Shown: positions 1 through 9,230, numbered from the stretch's first letter. The stretch: DNA of 55,149 bases from Novosphingobium sp. 9U (GCF_902506425.1 NZ_LR732497.1:1-55149), one strand, 5' to 3'. A program made the numbers and translations. Notes: generated by a model from the sequence alone, not told the origin.

Positions 1-444
1 TTCTCCGCTGATGCTGGGCCCGGTCACCAATCGAGAGCCCGTTCTTCATCATACCGGGGAACAACCACCTGCATCAGCACCGATCGCGCAGTGGTGGACC
101 GCTCCCAGCGATTACACCATGTTCATGCGGCGAGGGCAGGGGGCTCAGACGGCCTTCCGGCGGTGGAAAGCGGAACGGTCGCTATGGAGCGGTGAGGGCG
201 GAAACGCCCGTTCCTTCCGGCGACGGGGCAGGGTGCTTTAACGCCTGCCGGTGGAGGACTACGGACTGACCACTTTGGAAGCCCGGTGGGCGTAAGTGGC
301 CCCTCGTTGATTTGGCGGCGTCGCCCTCGTGACTCGACTGCAGTGCCGACGCTTGTCACCATAGCCTGTCAGAGGAACTGCCGTTCCGTTCACGAAGCGC
401 GGAGGTCTGCTTACCAGATGACAAAGTGCGGCTAAGCGAGGGGG
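1..444. other. Left edge, no gene recognised
   Basis: I read both strands and found no reading frame that resembles a protein family. The short open frames here are arginine- and proline-rich on both strands, as expected of antisense reading in GC-rich DNA. The window may begin inside the remnant of a mobile element, but I see no transposase motif or clear inverted repeat. Confidence 0.4.
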
Positions 445-674
445 ATGAGTGCCGCTGACCTAAAGACCTGCTCATCGCTCGCCTCGTCCGGGAGAGAGGC
501 GGCACCTCGCAGACATGGCAGCGTGCGGTTGGCAAGGTGATCGTGCGTGACATGAGGACGCATGCCCATTGCAACTGGGACGTCACAGCAAGCGGCACTG
601 ATGTGCAGCGTGCCGCCATCGAACGGCTGCTCGACGACTTGCGACTTGAGCACCCCATCCTGGAAGCCGGTTGA
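445..674 (+). pseudogene. Small conserved hypothetical protein, frameshifted
   Basis: An ATG at 445 follows a purine-rich AGCGAGGGGG stretch and reads MSAADLK. The frame is then lost, but the next frame continues from about 466 with DLLIARLVRERGGT, IVRDMRTHAHCNWDV and IERLLDDLRLEHPILEAG, ending at the TGA at 672-674. Adding one base in the AAAG run at 462-465 restores a single 76-residue protein. From memory, small proteins with the H-x-HCNW core and an ERLLDDxRLxHP tail occur in sphingomonads; I know no function for them. The acidic-amphipathic C-terminal helix and the HCNW core argue for a soluble cytoplasmic protein. Either the gene is decayed or the sequence lacks one base. Confidence 0.55.
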
Positions 675-949
675 GCGTTTGACGGCTGCAGCCGCCGACA
701 TTGCAGACCTCCAGTGGCTCAAAATCACTAGCTGAAAGCCGCTGTTCGTTTATGCTTGCGCACCCGCTCTCCGGTTATCTGACACGTCGATGAAATGGTT
801 CCGGACGACAACTATGGAACTATGCCGCGAATGGTACGGTGAGCCTCAGACAGTTTCCAAACCCGAGTTATCGACAACTGCATGGCGTTTTTATGCACAA
901 CAGGAAGAGCAGTTCGGAAGAGGGGTGCCGCTTTTGGGTCGGGTAGATG

Positions 950-2445
950 CTACATATAAAAGCGGTAGGAGGGGTTAGGCGGCTGATTTTCGGACAGTTC
1001 GGTCATCAACTGCCCCACCTTCTTGGCGAAAGATAGCGTGATAGGATAACGCGAAATTCCCTCGCTAGTATTCCAATTCATCTTGGATAGCGCGAGGATT
1101 TCAATTGCGCGCTGGGCAGATCGGATGGTCCGGCACTTCCGATTTCGATGGGTGCAGGAATGTGCGGTCCCGGATACTCGTTCCACCAGGGAACGTAGCC
1201 GCTCGTAAACAGATAAGTCTGGTCGCCTACCGAGCAAATCGTTCCCCGCCAAGGCTCCTGAAACCCCTTGCGAACGAGCCGAAACGGCGTGGCGCGGATC
1301 CAGACCAAGTCGCATGCAGGCACCTTGCCGCTAGCGGCGCGCCGAAATCCTTCTTCTTCCTCCGGTTGATAGGTCGTCGTCTTGTGAATGACGATACGGC
1401 TCGGCGGCACACCGGACTGAGCCTCGTACTTCTCAAGCACGTCGCGCAGCAAAGCGTCGCTTTGGTCTGTGGTTAAATAGGGCTGACGATCACGCCGCTG
1501 TTCGTGTTCGATCGTTGCGCCCTTGAGCGCGAAGGGCTCAACATCGGTTGAAAAAGCCTGTGCGACGCTGGCGTAGACGAGACTTCCGGCGCGGCGCTTT
1601 AAATGGTGGAATGAGATACCCACGAAACAGACGTTTTCGGGAAGGTCGGCAGGGCGCCAGGGAAGGCCGCCGGCCTTGTAGTAGAGAGACACCGCCAGGT
1701 TCCAGGCGCGCGTAGCATTGCTCTGGCCCTTGTCGTCAGGGCGCTCGACGGTATCACGTCGAATGACTTGCAGTGGGACGGGATTGGTATGAGCCATGAT
1801 CCGAGCCTTGAGGGCGCGATAGAACGTTCGGAATAGCAAGTCGTCCGCTTGCGTGCGAAGCTCTTCCGCCGCAGCGAGCTCTTCCGGCGTCGGTTGGAAC
1901 AGCGCGAACTGATCGCTCTCTTCCTCGCGACGCAATTGCTCCAATGCGCGACGCTCCGCTGTCGATAGGCCCGGATTTTCAACTCGCAGGTCACCGATTT
2001 CATCAGGTAGGCAAATGACAACGCAATCGGGCCTGCTGTCGCCGAACATGCCTTGGATGCGGCTTTCGAACAGGTCGAGCAGATCTTCGAACGCCTCCGC
2101 GTTCGCTGCCCTTGCGCGAATGAGATCTAGCTTGTCTTGATCCAAAGGACGTACAAACCGTTCTTCAATCACAAAATTCACACCCAGGGCCCCTTCGCTG
2201 CCGGGCCAATCTGGATAGCGACGGGCGTTACCTTCCCTTGCAGGCAAGAAGCCAGACAGGCGCGAGAGCCAACGGCGCACCGCTCGCACATCTTCCACGG
2301 GACCGACGAGACCGACGTTGACCTGTCGTATGCGCCCAGCGTCGACCGGCCCTCCAGACGGCAGGGATCGCCTCGGTTCAAGCCCCACCACACCCTCGCC
2401 AAAAGAAAGCTTCGGTTCAGGCAGACATTCGATCTTGATCTTCAT
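950..2445 (-). pseudogene. Short prokaryotic Argonaute (MID-PIWI), frameshifted near its 3' end
   Basis: Short pAgos bind a guide RNA and target DNA and switch on a partner effector; they do not cut. The start is taken as the ATG at 2445 (MKIKIECLPEPKL), which overlaps the 3' end of the SIR2-APAZ gene by 29 bp, rather than an upstream ATG at 2592 inside that gene. The MID region runs to about residue 240. The PIWI region includes CFVGISFHH (residues 273-281), YASVAQAFS (291-299) and IVIHKTTTY (351-359). The expected DEDX catalytic residues are not evident, as in other short pAgos. The open frame stops at 1078 with a non-family tail. One frame over, the same DNA reads EILALSKMNWN and runs to a stop at 950, which is the classic PIWI C-terminus. 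A one-base loss near 1100-1135 explains both. The corrected protein is about 498 residues. Confidence 0.85.
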
Positions 2446-4930
2446 CGCCGGCCAAAAGTCCTGTCTCGGGAATATCCACGGTGAGGAAGCTGCCTTCGAG
2501 CAGCAAGTCATCGACATGCTCATCGCCAATGTCGATTGTTGTGCGGCCGGATGCGAGGAATCGGGCCCAGAACGCGAGATCATCGTCGACATTCTTGTTC
2601 CGGTCGAGCTTCATTCGCCGCGTGGCGCGTGCTGTGCGGGTGAAAGCCGGAAGGGGCTTCCGTGCGTCTCGCCCGGTGAACATGTAGAACGGCTTGATCC
2701 GCACCGCCCATTCGCCCGCAACCTGCGTAATTTCGTAACTGAAGCCCTCGTTTTCGAACCAAGCTCTACTCCCGTCGGCGCGTTGCTTGACTACTTCACG
2801 AGCGACGCCGCGGCGTCGCGGCGTATCGTAGACGAGCCGACGTGGACTACCATCCCGTCCTTCGAAATAAGCCCGACGCCGCTTACCGTCCTCCAAGATC
2901 AGGCCCTGCGCCTCCAGACTCCGTAAATGCCGCTCAAAATGCTTGCGAATCAACCAGGACATCACGCGGCGTTGGTCGGCATCGGCTTCGAGTTCTACGC
3001 GAGACACAGCGCGTGTATCGACGTCTGCGACCAGGGGCCCGAGAGCGGCCGTGATGATCGGTAATGGCACAAAGCTCCAAAGCTCGGTCTCGCCGCGATG
3101 AATGAAGGTGCCCGCTTCCCCGATAGCGACGTCGCGAGATCGCGTTCGAAGCGGGGCCAAAAGGCGAATGATGGAAACCCGGTCCGGCAAAGCTGCAAAG
3201 GGCAGCACATTGATCACGTAGGTACCGACAGGACGATCGTCGCGCGCGATAGTGGTCGTGCCCGCTGACGCGCTCGCCTGTGCAAGAGTTACCCTGAAGC
3301 TACGGCCGCCGTCAGCGAGAGAGAAGATCGCTTCGCCTCCGAGTTCTTGGGTGAGGAAGATGTCGCATAAAGCCCGATTACGCAGCGCGGTAGCATTAGG
3401 CTCCGGCGAAAATCTACCATCGGATTGCAGGTTAAGGCGCCTGCCGAGTGGTTCGATAAGGCCCCCGGGGTTCTGGAAAGTGATTGTCGATCCGGGACGG
3501 ACATCGATGCCAGCAGGTTTCGCGACCTCGTAATCGCGATGAACCAGCAGGTTCACCACGAGCTCGACGAGCGCCCGGTGCGAGTAGGCGGGCATATCCT
3601 GGTGGCGATTGCGCCCTTTGACGCGCAGAGTCGGGTTGATGTCACTTGCTTCGAACCATTCGATCAGTTGGCGGCGTTGGTCGATAAGATTGCCAGAGAA
3701 TATCTGACGCTTTTTTCCTCCGATCGTCGCGCCTACAATCGCGTGACGAAAGAACCGCTGTGGATCTTTGCCGAACAGCAGAACGCAGCCGGACGTCGGA
3801 GTTTCGACGCCATTGTGGCCCACGATTAGGCCCTGTTCGATCAGCAGCGATCTCAACGTTTCACTGGTGACAGGCGCGCGGCCGAGCTTCGCGCAGTATT
3901 CTCTCATTGTCGCCAGCATCACAGGATGGTCGAGATCATCGAAGGTGGCGTCTGTCGCAGGTTGATCGTCGAACGCCACCGAAACCGATGAGGCCTCGGG
4001 AGATCGGCTCGACGGATAAGCGTCTTCGCCCTCCAGCTCGATCGTCAGATCGGCCATGACCTCGTCAAAGCCATCAATCTCGAGCAGCTGAAAATTCCGC
4101 CCGACAGCGCGTTGCAGCGCGGCCACGTTCGGGTGTGGCGTCTCGCCGTCACGAATGCACCAGTAGATCCCATTCTTAAATCGCTGTGCGCCCTTTGCCG
4201 TCCGGCCAAGCAGGTGCTCCATAACCGACGGCTCTGCGCCCCGGTACCCCATGACAATCAGCGGAGAGGATTCGATCAATGGCGCGAGTTGCTTCACGAG
4301 CCTCGGATCGAGTTTCTCGACCTCACCCTGCTCGTTTCGATCGGTATATTGCTCGGCACGGCCGTGTAGCCAGACGATTTGGGCACGGTTGAATAGACCG
4401 AACTCGCGCAGGTCGCCGGGGCCGCGATTGACCTCCGCCACGTGGCGAATGTGGGGCCGTAGGTTGTTGAGCGCTGTCGGAAGACAGGTGTCGAAATTGA
4501 CGGTCATGACCGTTCGGATGAGCCCGCGCATCACGAACTCGGCCAGCCGCTTATAGCCCTGACCGATCCCATTGGACGGCTGTAGCAGATCGAGAAGCAA
4601 CCTAGTCCGATATTCTCGCGGATTCAGCAGGTGCTCGACGACAAGGGGAAAATTCTCAGCAAGTCGCTCTTCGCCCTTGATGAACCAAGCGTGCGACTGC
4701 AGCCAGGATTGCCACTCGGCGAGCTTGACTTGCTCGGGCAGGACGTTGCCGCCAAGCTCGCGTTCGGCATAAACACGCTTGGCGAGGCGCATGACGCTCG
4801 GCGCCGCCATAGGGACACCTGACGAGAAAGAGGCGCCTGCGCCGAGTAGGAGGACGGGCCGCGCCTCATTGTCGGAGCGGAGGATCGAAGAGAGAATTCG
4901 AACCGATGACTGCTGCGTCTGCGTGGACAT
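2417..4930 (-). CDS. SIR2 / RecG-like / APAZ protein, effector partner of the short pAgo
   Basis: This is the likely NAD-depleting effector of a SPARSA-like defence pair. The SIR2 domain covers about residues 24-300: nucleotide-binding GAGASFSSGVP (30-40), TVNFD (143-147), a catalytic-type LHG with H189, and MGYRGAEPS (227-235). Residues about 340-545 resemble the RecG-related ATP-binding family (PF13749-like), with CVLLFGKDP (382-390) and ALVELVVNLLVHRDY (453-467). The C-terminal third is an APAZ domain: YDTPRRRG (701-708), WAVRIKPFYMFTGRD (741-755), and RNKNVDDDLAFWARFLASG (777-795). APAZ replaces the N, L1 and PAZ parts missing from short pAgos. At 837 residues it is much longer than plain SIR2-APAZ proteins because of the middle domain. 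ATG at 4930 is preceded by AAGAGG at good spacing. Its 3' end overlaps the pAgo gene by 29 bp, so the two are translationally coupled. Confidence 0.9.
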   Translation of the reverse strand: MSTQTQQSSVRILSSILRSDNEARPVLLLGAGASFSSGVPMAAPSVMRLAKRVYAERELGGNVLPEQVKLAEWQSWLQSHAWFIKGEERLAENFPLVVEHLLNPREYRTRLLLDLLQPSNGIGQGYKRLAEFVMRGLIRTVMTVNFDTCLPTALNNLRPHIRHVAEVNRGPGDLREFGLFNRAQIVWLHGRAEQYTDRNEQGEVEKLDPRLVKQLAPLIESSPLIVMGYRGAEPSVMEHLLGRTAKGAQRFKNGIYWCIRDGETPHPNVAALQRAVGRNFQLLEIDGFDEVMADLTIELEGEDAYPSSRSPEASSVSVAFDDQPATDATFDDLDHPVMLATMREYCAKLGRAPVTSETLRSLLIEQGLIVGHNGVETPTSGCVLLFGKDPQRFFRHAIVGATIGGKKRQIFSGNLIDQRRQLIEWFEASDINPTLRVKGRNRHQDMPAYSHRALVELVVNLLVHRDYEVAKPAGIDVRPGSTITFQNPGGLIEPLGRRLNLQSDGRFSPEPNATALRNRALCDIFLTQELGGEAIFSLADGGRSFRVTLAQASASAGTTTIARDDRPVGTYVINVLPFAALPDRVSIIRLLAPLRTRSRDVAIGEAGTFIHRGETELWSFVPLPIITAALGPLVADVDTRAVSRVELEADADQRRVMSWLIRKHFERHLRSLEAQGLILEDGKRRRAYFEGRDGSPRRLVYDTPRRRGVAREVVKQRADGSRAWFENEGFSYEITQVAGEWAVRIKPFYMFTGRDARKPLPAFTRTARATRRMKLDRNKNVDDDLAFWARFLASGRTTIDIGDEHVDDLLLEGSFLTVDIPETGLLAGDEDQDRMSA

Positions 4931-5220
4931 CTACGCCTCTTGCGCTGGTCGACGACAAGTAGGCCGAGGAACATGACCGGAACGACGCGCAAAGGCAATG
5001 GTTTCTAGCCGTTTTCCCAAGGTTCCGATGATCTGTGGATCGTAACGCCCGGTGCGCAAATCCGGTACTCACCAAAAACGACGGTTGCAGATGGCCGTTT
5101 CACGACTGATTTTTTGTTTTGACCCACCAGTGGACACTTCAAGGGCACACAGTGGCGTGGCGTCGCGACGGCGTGCTAAGCCGACACGGCAAGGCTGAAT
5201 AGAATGGGGACGGGGATACC
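4931..5220. promoter_or_regulatory. Divergent intergenic region between pAgo operon and acetyltransferase cassette
   Basis: About 290 bp separates the leftward SIR2-APAZ/pAgo operon from the rightward cassette, so both promoters should lie here. A T-rich stretch at about 5108-5122 and a TTGACC at 5121-5126 are the only promoter-like sequences I see. I could not place a convincing -10 box. CAGTGG occurs twice (about 5130 and 5150). No gene is visible. Confidence 0.35.
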
Positions 5221-6270
5221 ATGGCGCGCCAACTTAAGCTAACCCGCTTCCGCGACGTGCCACTCGACGATCCGTTCTTCGACAGCCTCAAGGAGGGCTA
5301 CGACGAATTTCCCCAATGGTTTGCGAGGAAGGCGGACGAGCCACTCTATGTCATAGCCGATGGCCGCAAGATCAGTGGTATGATCTACCTGAAGCGCGAG
5401 GACGGCCCCGTCACCGACGTCGTTCCGCCGCTGCCGGCGCGTGTTTGGCTGAAGGTTGGCACTCTGAAGATCGAACCGGCACGCACAAAGCTCGGCGAGC
5501 GGGCGATCAAGAAGATCCTCGACACAGCACTCTCCGAGGGAGCCGAGGGAATCTACGTTACGGTATTCGAAGTCCATCGCGGCCTCATTGCACTATTCGA
5601 GCGCTACGGCTTCGTCCACGCCGGAACTAAGACTACCGACAACGGCGTCGAGCAGGTCTATGTCCGCTCGCTCACCGAATACGACAACGATCCATTGATG
5701 CGCTATCCGTTCATACGTGCCGCTGGCCGTCGCTACTGGCTGCTTGCAATCTATCCAGAATACCACACGCGACTGCTGCCGGATTCGATCCTCAACAATG
5801 AGCCTCGGGAAATCGTCGAAGATGTCTCACACACCAACACGATCCACAAGGTCTACATCTCGGGACTTGCGCTCCAGCGTATGAGCCCTGGCGATCCGGT
5901 TATCTTCTATCGCACGAGCGATCGCGATGGGCAGGCTCGATACCGCTCGGTGGTGACCTCGGTTTGCGTTGTCGAAGAGGTCCGCCAGAAGCGTGATTTC
6001 GGAGGAGTCGATCCGTACTTGGCCTACACCAAGCCGCGTAGCGTTTTCGACGAGGAGGAACTTAGGGACAAGTATCTCACGTCCGACCGCCTCGCTGTTG
6101 CCAAGCTCACCTATAATGCCGCATTCGCTCGAAGGGTCATCAGGCAGACACTGCTCGACGAGGGTATCCTCACGCCGCGCCAGCGCCCCGACCTCGTCGA
6201 ACTGGGACGCGCGGCTTTCGACAGGCTGCTCGAGCTTGGAGAAGTTAATGCGCGTCTTGTTATCGATTAG
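5221..6270 (+). CDS. GNAT-type N-acetyltransferase with C-terminal PUA/ASCH-like domain
   Basis: The first half (about residues 1-150) is a GNAT fold: a degraded acetyl-CoA loop region, then the typical helix-strand RGLIALFERYGFVHAGTK near residue 120-137. The second half (about 185-345) resembles ASCH/EVE modules of the PUA superfamily, with VYISGLALQRMSPGDPVIFY, the usual strand followed by the PGD turn. PUA-like domains bind RNA or modified bases, so an acetylated nucleic acid or a translation-related substrate is an inference only. It starts the plus-strand cassette and overlaps the next gene by 23 bp. The ATG at 5221 follows a GGGGACGGGGA purine stretch. It sits beside the pAgo pair, which suggests a defence-island role, but no characterised system with this exact set is known to me. 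Confidence 0.75.
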   Translation: MARQLKLTRFRDVPLDDPFFDSLKEGYDEFPQWFARKADEPLYVIADGRKISGMIYLKREDGPVTDVVPPLPARVWLKVGTLKIEPARTKLGERAIKKILDTALSEGAEGIYVTVFEVHRGLIALFERYGFVHAGTKTTDNGVEQVYVRSLTEYDNDPLMRYPFIRAAGRRYWLLAIYPEYHTRLLPDSILNNEPREIVEDVSHTNTIHKVYISGLALQRMSPGDPVIFYRTSDRDGQARYRSVVTSVCVVEEVRQKRDFGGVDPYLAYTKPRSVFDEEELRDKYLTSDRLAVAKLTYNAAFARRVIRQTLLDEGILTPRQRPDLVELGRAAFDRLLELGEVNARLVID

Positions 6271-6649
6271 GCCGGTCCACGTCGCCAATATCCTGAGCGG
6301 GACCAAACGGTTCGAGTTCCGGCGACGTATGTTTACGCGCCGCGATGTGCGCTCGGTCTTGATCTACAGCACTATGCCGGTGGGTCGACTGGTCGCCGAA
6401 TTCGAGATCGCCGAGATTCTTGAGGACGAGCCTGACCGGCTCTGGGCGCGCACCCATGCTGCCTCAGGCATTAGCAAGGATTATTTTGACGCCTACTTCG
6501 AGGGCCGTAACACGGCGTTTGCACTTAGGATTGGTGCGCTTACGATCTTCGAGACGCCAATCGAACCAGCTGCGCTCATCGACAATTTCACCCCGCCACA
6601 ATCCTATCGCTACGTCCCGTCACCCGCCAGCCAGCTCGCGCTGTTCTAG
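6248..6649 (+). CDS. ASCH/PUA-like domain protein
   Basis: A compact 133-residue protein that begins MRVLLSIRPVHVANILSGTKRFEFRRR, the hallmark of ASCH domains (strand, helix with a SGxKxxE/FRRR turn). It continues with YSTMPVGRLVAEFEIAEIL, the strand that lines the ligand cleft. ASCH proteins are thought to bind RNA or nucleotides, and some hydrolyse modified nucleosides. The ATG at 6248 lies inside the end of the preceding gene (23-bp overlap), pointing to coupled translation. A much longer open frame upstream in the same phase reads through the acetyltransferase gene and is not protein-like, so I reject it. The next gene follows after 3 bp. Confidence 0.8.
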   Translation: MRVLLSIRPVHVANILSGTKRFEFRRRMFTRRDVRSVLIYSTMPVGRLVAEFEIAEILEDEPDRLWARTHAASGISKDYFDAYFEGRNTAFALRIGALTIFETPIEPAALIDNFTPPQSYRYVPSPASQLALF

Positions 6650-6652
6650 CGT

Positions 6653-7225
6653 ATGGCGCGTGGACTCTGCATTTTGGTATTCGGCGTTTCGGGGGTCGGT
6701 AAGACGTCCTCCTGCACCGACTATGTCGCGCGCCATCCCGAATGGCTCTACCTACGCGCCAGCGCGCTGCTAAGCGATGCGACCGGAGAGAGCGCAGAAG
6801 CACTGCGGACAAGCAGCGAGGACGCGATCCTTAGAAACCAACGACTCCTGGGAGTGGCGCTCAAGCGCGCGCGTGCCGGCCGGGAGGCCTCGCCCGTCCT
6901 AATCGACGCTCACGCTGTGATCGACAACGATCGCGACCTCGTTACTGTACCGGTCGATGCCGTAGCTTCGCTCTATGCCGACGGCATCGTTTTGCTTGAA
7001 CTGTCGGCCACGATGCTGGCCGCGCGCCGTGCCGGCTCAGATCGGTTGCGACCTACTCGTTCGGCATATTCGCTCGATCGCGAATCGCGCTTAGAAAGTG
7101 CCGCGGTGCGCAGCTATGCTACCGCGCTAGGTATTCCTTTTGCTCGAGGCAAGGTTGAAGGAGATTTTCGGCTGGATCCGCTGATCGACGAACTCGTCAG
7201 GCGGCGACGCGAGCATGCGTCGTGA
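6653..7225 (+). CDS. P-loop NTPase, nucleotide-kinase-like
   Basis: The 190-residue protein opens with LCILVFGVSGVGKTSS, a Walker A motif (GVSGVGKT, residues 11-18) at the very N-terminus, as in adenylate- and cytidylate-kinase-type enzymes. VLIDAHAVI near residue 83-91 could serve as the substrate or Walker B strand. It is followed by VLLELSATMLAARRAGS, resembling the LID/arginine region of small-molecule kinases. The gene is 3 bp after the ASCH gene, so the cassette of acetyltransferase-PUA, ASCH and kinase is one operon. The likely substrate is a nucleotide or small molecule; I cannot name it. Its last 29 bp overlap the tail of the convergent acetyltransferase gene. Confidence 0.75.
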   Translation: MARGLCILVFGVSGVGKTSSCTDYVARHPEWLYLRASALLSDATGESAEALRTSSEDAILRNQRLLGVALKRARAGREASPVLIDAHAVIDNDRDLVTVPVDAVASLYADGIVLLELSATMLAARRAGSDRLRPTRSAYSLDRESRLESAAVRSYATALGIPFARGKVEGDFRLDPLIDELVRRRREHAS

Positions 7226-7745
7226 CGCTTGGCCGAGATGGTAAGACGAGACTCGCCGTGGCATCAACGACGCCTTCATTATATCCGAGCTCGCACGCTG
7301 CCGGTACGTACCGGCCCTGGCAGCAGGAGCTGAGATGGAAGCCGTAATAGTCGAAGATGCGTTCAAACAGCGGTAGCTTAGAATCGCTAACCGTGAGGTG
7401 GGGCTTGTCGTCATTGACCCATTTAAGAAGGCTGTCGAAAATGCGCAGGCCCATGCCGCGGTTGGCATATTCGTGCGCAACGCGGACGGTGCAAATTTTT
7501 CGCTCGTCCTCCTCATTTTTGGCGATGCCGAGCCCAACAAGTCGGCCGTCACGCTCAATCCGCAGCAGATAGCGCGTACCCGTATGGAGGCCGGGAACAA
7601 CCTTGCTCATATACCAATCTTCAATGCCGGGATAGTCTTCCGACAGCGGTAACAAGAAAGCCAAGGCTTCAGCCTCTCGGTCAGCCAAGGGGGCGAGACC
7701 TAGAGATGCGCAACGCGCCGAGATCCAAGACGAGAATTGGTTCAC
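7197..7745 (-). CDS. GNAT family N-acetyltransferase
   Basis: This 182-residue single-domain GNAT protein has the expected motif order: YLLRIERDGRLVGLGIAKN (strands 2-3), CTVRVAHEYANRGMGLRIFDSLLKW (acetyl-CoA loop with the R/Q-x-x-G-x-G/A variant RGMG) and PLFERIFDYYGFHL (motif B). The start is a GTG at 7745, supported by TAGGATC about 8 bp upstream. An internal start is less likely because the N-terminal helix would be lost. It lies 9 bp downstream of the membrane-tailed protein gene, so these two form a leftward operon. Its 3' end overlaps the 3' end of the kinase-like gene by 29 bp, tail to tail. The substrate is unknown. Confidence 0.8.
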   Translation of the reverse strand: MNQFSSWISARCASLGLAPLADREAEALAFLLPLSEDYPGIEDWYMSKVVPGLHTGTRYLLRIERDGRLVGLGIAKNEEDERKICTVRVAHEYANRGMGLRIFDSLLKWVNDDKPHLTVSDSKLPLFERIFDYYGFHLSSCCQGRYVPAACELGYNEGVVDATASLVLPSRPSVTTHARVAA

Positions 7746-7754
7746 GATATGATC

Positions 7755-8924
7755 CTAACGCACGACCGACATAAGAGATAGCAGACATAGCAATTTTCGC
7801 CAGACCGAGAGCCCGAGTGTCACCAGCGATTTTGCGAGGGCACCGATATGGGCTGCGACACTGGAGAGGCCCGTCCAAACTGCGGCAATCATAGGGCCTA
7901 GTTGGGGTTGCAACCATCCCGCCGCAAGGTTGCCAGCGATGCCGAACAAAAAGGCGAAACCGAGATACTGGACGAGCGTCTTGCGGCCGCTTCGCCGGGT
8001 CTGGAGCTTTACAAAGGCCGAAAAGTCGACGATCGGTTTGCGGGGTCTGGCCGACCGCTTCCAATGGTAAACGACCATCCCCGTGGGTAGGCCGGGAGCA
8101 TATGCCGACCAGATCGGGTACTCGAGAAGCCGCATCTTGTGGAACTCAGTATTAGCGACCGAGAGTTCCGCGCTAACCGGCACGGCAGTGAGGAAGGCCA
8201 CGAGGGACATCCGAGCGGCACCGGGCGGCTGGTCGCTCGCCATCCGCTGCTCTACCGCGGTTGGGAGCGTTCGCGCTTCATTCAAACGGAAATCGAGATA
8301 TTCGATTTGGTCGTAGCCGCTGAGCAGGAACCGGTCGTAGACTGGGACGTCCTCTACAAAGGGATTGCCGTCGTTATTGGCTGGCATCGCGATCCGCAGC
8401 CGGAAATAAGCACGTGAGGCTCCGCTTCGCGCTTCGCATGCGCGCAAAGCGGATGGCTGAATGGTGCAGATCGTCCCCTCACTGAAGGGGTGGACCGAAA
8501 GCTCGTTCGCACTGATTGCCTCGCCGGCGAGATTTTTTGCGAAAAGGTGCATTCGGCAGAAAATGCGGCCGTTAGACTTCTTGAGTACAAGTGGTCCCGG
8601 GCGCGAAGAATTTGCGGTCAGCACTTCGTTGAAGATGCCCTGTACCACTTCATGATTCGTGAAGTGGGGGGCGCAGTCTTGAATCGCTGAGGTACGGACA
8701 ATCGTCGGCACGTAGATGCTGAGTTTCTCGACGAGGCCAACGTCCTCGACCATAATGCCGATCTCGGCAAAGTCTGTGCCTTGGTCCGCCCGGGCTTTCC
8801 TCAACCTAAGGCGCTTTCGTGGCGCTTCAGGCATACGCCAGTAGTTGAAGTGGACTTCGAACGCTATGCCCGTCTTTCCAGCGACCGGGACGCACCAGAC
8901 GGCGATACTCTTATTCGAAGACAT
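7755..8924 (-). CDS. Unrecognised protein with C-terminal membrane segments
   Basis: The 389-residue protein has a long soluble N-terminal part of mixed beta character and, after a basic LQTRRSGRKT stretch, hydrophobic segments (FAFLFGIAGNLAAGWL, MIAAVWTGLSSVAAHIGALAKSLVTLGLSVW). I do not recognise the family. The start is the ATG at 8924 with GGGGGA 5-10 bp upstream; about 100 codons further upstream are open but not protein-like. A C-terminal membrane anchor with a larger cytoplasmic sensor-like domain is a common plan for immune effectors, which is only suggestive here. It is co-transcribed with the acetyltransferase 9 bp downstream. Confidence 0.6.
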   Translation of the reverse strand: MSSNKSIAVWCVPVAGKTGIAFEVHFNYWRMPEAPRKRLRLRKARADQGTDFAEIGIMVEDVGLVEKLSIYVPTIVRTSAIQDCAPHFTNHEVVQGIFNEVLTANSSRPGPLVLKKSNGRIFCRMHLFAKNLAGEAISANELSVHPFSEGTICTIQPSALRACEARSGASRAYFRLRIAMPANNDGNPFVEDVPVYDRFLLSGYDQIEYLDFRLNEARTLPTAVEQRMASDQPPGAARMSLVAFLTAVPVSAELSVANTEFHKMRLLEYPIWSAYAPGLPTGMVVYHWKRSARPRKPIVDFSAFVKLQTRRSGRKTLVQYLGFAFLFGIAGNLAAGWLQPQLGPMIAAVWTGLSSVAAHIGALAKSLVTLGLSVWRKLLCLLSLMSVVR

Positions 8925-9230
8925 TGTTTCCCCCGGATCTTGCGATCTAGCGGCAAGTGTGAGCCTTTGCGACTCCAATCTGCTGTGCCTTCGGCATGGG
9001 GCTCGGAGTATGTTCTGCTGCGTGAGACAGAATAAATTTACCAATCTGCTCTGGGGCGACGCGCAGGAAGTTTCTGAGCTTCCGTATGCCGGACCGGGGA
9101 TCGAATACGACGAAGATCTTGGCGAGGATACTAACCGACCACGGCTCCAGCTTGAGTTTTTGCTTCTGTGTCGAGCAAACGGGTTTGTTGTGCGGCGCTT
9201 GAAGGTACGACCGCTTACGACCATGAATAC

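Noticed and set aside
790..978. A 62-codon frame on the plus strand
   Set aside because: No recognisable motif, and its end overlaps the real C-terminus of the pAgo on the other strand.
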